A stretch of DNA of 64,000 nt, taken from contig NZ_QFWV02000007.1 of NCBI RefSeq assembly GCF_003149475.2, forward strand, positions 13,181 through 77,180. The letters are read 5' to 3'. Shown here in pieces: positions 60,851-64,000 of the stretch. A model generated the notes under the pieces. It was not told the origin of the DNA. It ran no database searches and worked only from the letters and a program-made list of their open reading frames with translations. How positions within the stretch are numbered: position 1 is the first letter of the stretch; every line of letters begins with the position of its first letter. The DNA comes from Oceaniradius stylonematis (GTDB lineage: Bacteria; Pseudomonadota; Alphaproteobacteria; Rhizobiales; Rhizobiaceae). The translations under genes and the position numbers were made by a program.

Positions 60851-61540
60851 GTGGCAGCCATGACAACAGATGACGCGGACGCGGTGAGCGTCCCGATCGC
60901 GCGACGCGGCCTGATGCTCGTCCTGTCCTCGCCTTCGGGTGCGGGCAAGTCGACCATCGCACGCAACTTGATGGAGATCGATGCCGGCTTCGAACTGTCT
61001 GTATCTGTCACCACCCGCGCGCGCCGGGGCAGCGAGATCGAGGGCGTGCACTATCGCTTCGTCGACGAGCGGACCTTCATGCGCATGCGCGACGATGACG
61101 ATCTGCTCGAATGGGCCGAAGTGCACGGCAATCATTATGCAACGCCCCGGGCGCCGGTCGAGCAGGCCATGGCAGCCGGCCGCGACATGCTGTTCGACAT
61201 CGACTGGCAGGGCGCCAAGCAGATGATCCAGAAGATGCGCGCCGATGTGGTCTCGGTGTTCATCCTGCCGCCCTCGATGGCCGAACTGCGCGCCCGGCTG
61301 ATGCGGCGCGCCGAGGACAGGCCCGACGTGATCGAGCAACGGCTCAAGAACGCCGCCCTCGAGATCGAGCATTGGCGCGAATACGACTATGTGATCGTCA
61401 ATGACGATCTCGATCGCGCTTTCGAGGCAGTGCGCGCGATCGTCCGCGCCGAACGCCTCAGGCGCGACCGCCGTCCGGGGCTGTTCGATTTCGTCTCGGG
61501 CCTTCTGGCGTCGGACTGGCGGGACGGCAGCGCCTCATAG
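60851..61540 (+). CDS. gmk: Guanylate kinase
   Basis: A 229-aa enzyme that phosphorylates GMP to GDP. P-loop '[20 protein letters not shown]', GMP-binding '[20 protein letters not shown]', '[20 protein letters not shown]' and '[20 protein letters not shown]'. The start is taken as GTG 60851, 5-6 bases after GGAGAGGG; the ATG three codons later has poorer spacing. Its 3' end overlaps the convergent rsmA by 6 bases. Confidence 0.95.
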   Translation: MAAMTTDDADAVSVPIARRGLMLVLSSPSGAGKSTIARNLMEIDAGFELSVSVTTRARRGSEIEGVHYRFVDERTFMRMRDDDDLLEWAEVHGNHYATPRAPVEQAMAAGRDMLFDIDWQGAKQMIQKMRADVVSVFILPPSMAELRARLMRRAEDRPDVIEQRLKNAALEIEHWREYDYVIVNDDLDRAFEAVRAIVRAERLRRDRRPGLFDFVSGLLASDWRDGSAS

Positions 61541-62374
61541 GGCGTTGGCAAGGGCGCAGAATTCGGCGATCGAAAGCGTTTCGGCACGGCGGGTCGCCTC
61601 GATGCCCGCGCGGTCGAGCAGGTCCGCGCCGCCGACGGGCTTCAGGCTTTGTCGGAGCATTTTGCGGCGTTGCCCGAACGCATGCCGCGTGACGGTTTCA
61701 AGCTTGGCGACATCGCACGCGATCGGCGCGGATTTTGGCGTCAGGTGGACGACCGACGAGGTCACCTTCGGCGGCGGCCGGAACGCCTGCGGCGGCACGT
61801 CGAAGCAGATCGCCGCATCGGTCCTCCATCCGGCGAGAACGCCAAGCCGTCCATAGGCCGCTTCGCCCGGGCCCGCGACGATACGCTCGGCGACTTCCCG
61901 CTGGAACATCAATGTCATCGATACGTAGAAGGGCGGCCATTGCACCCCGCCGAGCCAGGTCGTCAGCAGCGCCGTGCCGACATTGTAGGGCAGGTTGGCA
62001 ACGATCGCCGTGGGCCCGTCATCGGCGGCCAGCGCGGCAAAATCCTGTGTCAGCGCGTCCCCTTCGATCACCGTCAGCCGTCCCGGATAATGCGCTTCGA
62101 TCTCCGCGAGCGCCGGCAGGCACCGCGCATCGCGTTCGATGGCGATCACGTGACGCGCGCCTTCCATCAGAAGCGCCCGTGTCAGCCCGCCCGGTCCGGG
62201 CCCCACCTCGATGACCGATGTGTTCGACAGATCCCCCGCCTGCCGCGCGATCTTCGATGTCAGATTGAGGTCGAGCAGGAAGTTCTGTCCCAGCGCCTTT
62301 CGGGCGGCGAGCCCGTGCGCGTCGATGACATCGCGCAGGGGCGGCAGCCCGTCGATCGCAAACCGGTCGGTCAC
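61535..62374 (-). CDS. rsmA: 16S rRNA dimethyladenosine transferase RsmA (KsgA)
   Basis: A 279-aa SAM enzyme that dimethylates two adjacent adenosines near the 3' end of 16S rRNA (A1518/A1519 in E. coli numbering). It has '[20 protein letters not shown]', SAM loop '[20 protein letters not shown]', catalytic '[20 protein letters not shown]' and '[16 protein letters not shown]'. The start is GTG 62374, which overlaps the pdxA stop as GTGA, so translation is probably coupled. Confidence 0.94.
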   Translation of the reverse strand: MTDRFAIDGLPPLRDVIDAHGLAARKALGQNFLLDLNLTSKIARQAGDLSNTSVIEVGPGPGGLTRALLMEGARHVIAIERDARCLPALAEIEAHYPGRLTVIEGDALTQDFAALAADDGPTAIVANLPYNVGTALLTTWLGGVQWPPFYVSMTLMFQREVAERIVAGPGEAAYGRLGVLAGWRTDAAICFDVPPQAFRPPPKVTSSVVHLTPKSAPIACDVAKLETVTRHAFGQRRKMLRQSLKPVGGADLLDRAGIEATRRAETLSIAEFCALANAL

Positions 62375-63399
62375 GCCGGCGCCCGGCCGTTCGCTGCCAT
62401 CTGCGCCGCCATCGTCAGCGCGGCGATGAAGCTGGCGGGCCGCGCCGCGCCGGTGCCGGCAATGGCGAACGCCGTGCCATGATCGGGCGATGTGCGGATG
62501 AAGGGCAGGCCAAGCGTGACGTTGACGCCGAGATCGAAGTCGAGCGCCTTGGCCGGGATCAGGGCCTGATCGTGATACATGCACACCGCAACGTCATATG
62601 TCTCGCGCGCGGCGGCGTGGAACATCGTGTCGGCGGGCAGGGGACCGCTCGCGTCGATGCCTTCGGCACGCACCTGATCGACCGCCGGCGCGACGATGGC
62701 CGTGTCCTCGGTGCCAAGCGCGCCGTCTTCGCCGGCATGCGGATTGAGCCCGGCGACCGCGATGCGCGGACGGGCAATGCCGAATCTGCGTTTGAGATCG
62801 CCGTCGGCGATGCGGATCGTCTCGGCGATCAGATCCGTCGTCAGCGCAACCGGCACATCGGCCAGCGGAATGTGGATCGTGACCGGGATGGTGCGCAGGC
62901 GGGGACCTGCGATCATCATCACCGGTCGCACCCGAGTTCCGGTATGCGATGCCGCCAGTTCGGCCAGATATTCGGTGTGGCCCGGATGGGCGAAACCCGC
63001 ATCATAAAGCGGTTTCTTGGCGATCGGCGCGGTGACGACACCGGATGCCTCACCGGCAACGGTCAGTGCCACCGCCCGGTCGATCGCCTCGATGGTGCCG
63101 GCGGCATTTCCGGCAAGCGGCGTTCCCGGCCTCTCCTCCACCCGGTGCGACAGCGGAACGACCGGAAGCGCGTCGGCGAATGTCGCCATCGCCTGCCCCG
63201 GTTCGACGATGGTAACCGGGACATCGAAATTCAACATTCGGGCTCTTGCTGCGAGCTGGGCCGGATCGCCAACGCAGAAGAAGGGCGGCAGGTCCGATTC
63301 GGCGCGCATCGTCCACGCCGTCAGGATGATGTCCGGCCCGATACCGGACGGCTCGCCACAGCTGACGGCCAGCGGCAGACGCGTTGACGGTGTCGTCAT
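62371..63399 (-). CDS. pdxA: 4-hydroxythreonine-4-phosphate dehydrogenase PdxA
   Basis: A 342-aa enzyme of the DXP-dependent pyridoxal phosphate pathway. '[20 protein letters not shown]' opens it; metal-binding His residues lie in '[20 protein letters not shown]', '[20 protein letters not shown]' and '[20 protein letters not shown]'. It ends '[17 protein letters not shown]' plus a helix. It lies between surA and rsmA, the usual proteobacterial order, and starts 21 bases after the surA stop. Confidence 0.95.
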   Translation of the reverse strand: MTTPSTRLPLAVSCGEPSGIGPDIILTAWTMRAESDLPPFFCVGDPAQLAARARMLNFDVPVTIVEPGQAMATFADALPVVPLSHRVEERPGTPLAGNAAGTIEAIDRAVALTVAGEASGVVTAPIAKKPLYDAGFAHPGHTEYLAELAASHTGTRVRPVMMIAGPRLRTIPVTIHIPLADVPVALTTDLIAETIRIADGDLKRRFGIARPRIAVAGLNPHAGEDGALGTEDTAIVAPAVDQVRAEGIDASGPLPADTMFHAAARETYDVAVCMYHDQALIPAKALDFDLGVNVTLGLPFIRTSPDHGTAFAIAGTGAARPASFIAALTMAAQMAANGRAPA

Positions 63400-63420
63400 G
63401 GGCGGGCCGTGACCACCGCT

Positions 63421-64000
63421 TCAGCGGCGCTGGATGCGGGCATTCTCGCGCAGTTCCGCCAACAGGCTGGCGCCGGCATCGCCGCCATCGCCTTCAAGTG
63501 CTTCGGTCGAGAACTGGAGCTGCGCCACACGGTCGTCGCTGACCTGCCGCGCCCGGCAGACGACGATGAACTCGACGCCGCGTTCGGTGTCCTTGATGTT
63601 GGTGGTCTGGCCGGCCCGCAGCCCCTTGATGTCATCGGCCCAGTTGGACGGCAGTTGCAGCTCGAGAATCCGGCCCAGATCGCGCACGGTTACATCGCGC
63701 AGGTTTTGCGCCATCGCCAGCGTCTGGTCGCAACTGCTGACGCGGCCGCGCATGCGGTTGGCTTCGGTGCGGCGGGCGGAAAGCTGGCCGCGATTGGCCT
63801 CGGGAACCACGAAAATCACCTGCTGGAGGATGTATTCGGTCGATGTCGGCTTCTGGCCGCCTTGCTCCAGCATCCGGGCGACGACATCCTGTTCGCTCAT
63901 CATCTGGCTCTCGGACCGCGCGCGCAACTGGACGAGCTGGCCCCAGCCGATCTGCAGCCGGATGAACTCCTTGAAATGGTCGGCCGTCACGCCGGCCTGG
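63421..64000 (-). CDS. surA: SurA-type periplasmic chaperone/peptidyl-prolyl isomerase, C-terminal part (5' end outside window)
   Basis: The frame is open to the window edge, so only the last 192 residues or so are seen. 'FKEFIRLQIGWGQLVQLRAR' is the end of the SurA N-terminal chaperone domain. 'EYILQQVIFVVPEANRG' begins one parvulin-like domain, with 'GRILELQLPSNWADDIKGLR' and 'GVEFIVVCRARQVSDD' at its end. Only one such domain is present, as in alphaproteobacterial homologues. SurA escorts outer-membrane proteins; pdxA and rsmA downstream match the conserved lptD-surA-pdxA-rsmA order. Confidence 0.88.
   Translation of the reverse strand, partial: QAGVTADHFKEFIRLQIGWGQLVQLRARSESQMMSEQDVVARMLEQGGQKPTSTEYILQQVIFVVPEANRGQLSARRTEANRMRGRVSSCDQTLAMAQNLRDVTVRDLGRILELQLPSNWADDIKGLRAGQTTNIKDTERGVEFIVVCRARQVSDDRVAQLQFSTEALEGDGGDAGASLLAELRENARIQRR

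Noticed and set aside
1-64000. CRISPR arrays, tRNA or rRNA genes, insertion sequences, prophage, integron
   Set aside because: No regularly spaced direct repeats, cloverleaf-like segments, transposase or integrase frames were seen anywhere in the window.

Overview
The window is about 64 kb of GC-rich chromosomal DNA from an alphaproteobacterium, most probably of the order Hyphomicrobiales (Rhizobiales). The evidence is conserved gene order: rpsF-rpsR-DUF2232-rplI-dnaB-alr-radA-cvpA-purF, fabD-fabG-acpP-fabF-mltG-yicC-gmk facing rsmA-pdxA-surA, psd-pssA behind an Atm1-type ABC transporter, and a nadA/nadB/nadC cluster. The species cannot be determined from what is visible. I found no tRNA, rRNA, CRISPR array, prophage or insertion sequence. 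Most of the window is ordinary core chromosome with small accessory patches.

Layout. 1-3451: the end of recO, then an MFS permease, a LysE-type exporter and an EamA permease. 3470-5064: a leftward arsenic operon arsR-arsC-arsH, in which arsC carries a one-base frameshift just after its catalytic P-loop. 5200-11285: the de novo NAD genes nadA, nadB and nadC. They are interrupted by an unrecognised gene of lower GC, repeat hairpins, and an opposing Tat-exported metallophosphatase. 11365-17949: a stand-alone alkane monooxygenase (alkB) with a perfect palindrome upstream, a phosphatase/HD-hydrolase/YgfZ operon, a dihydroorotase-family enzyme, and several small secreted or unknown proteins. 18029-28542: DUF3179, Nudix, DUF2799, a YedK-type abasic-site sensor, ArgO/LysE, cysS-GFA-small membrane protein-cimA-rarD, a periplasmic glycerophosphodiesterase and a LOG-family protein. 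28688-36534: a LysM protein, ArsR + Atm1-type ABC exporter, psd-pssA, and an Aas-type acyl-ACP synthetase whose 3' end overlaps pssA on the opposite strand.

36634-46835 is one leftward housekeeping block: ribosomal proteins S6, S18 and L9, then DnaB, alanine racemase, RadA, CvpA, PurF and an SDR enzyme. 47092-55053 lies between rpsF and fabD, which are usually near neighbours in this order, so it looks like an accessory insert. It holds a three-gene MMPL/RND exporter operon, a Na/Ca exchanger, a DJ-1/PfpI-type protein, and a LysR regulator divergent from an ABM-domain membrane protein and an F420-reductase-like oxidoreductase. 55132-61540 is type II fatty-acid synthesis followed by mltG, yicC and gmk. 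61535-64000 is rsmA-pdxA-surA on the minus strand, with surA running off the edge.

Several pathways are well represented: NAD synthesis (nadA, nadB, nadC), phosphatidylserine to phosphatidylethanolamine (pssA, psd), fatty-acid initiation and elongation (fabD, fabG, acpP, fabF) and acyl recycling (aas). I found no convincing new defence or mobile system. The points most worth a second look are the broken arsC, the repeat-flanked gene inside the nad cluster, the unusual repeat at 8778-8902, the Gln-for-His change in the dihydroorotase, the degenerate acyltransferase half of Aas, and the MMPL operon.
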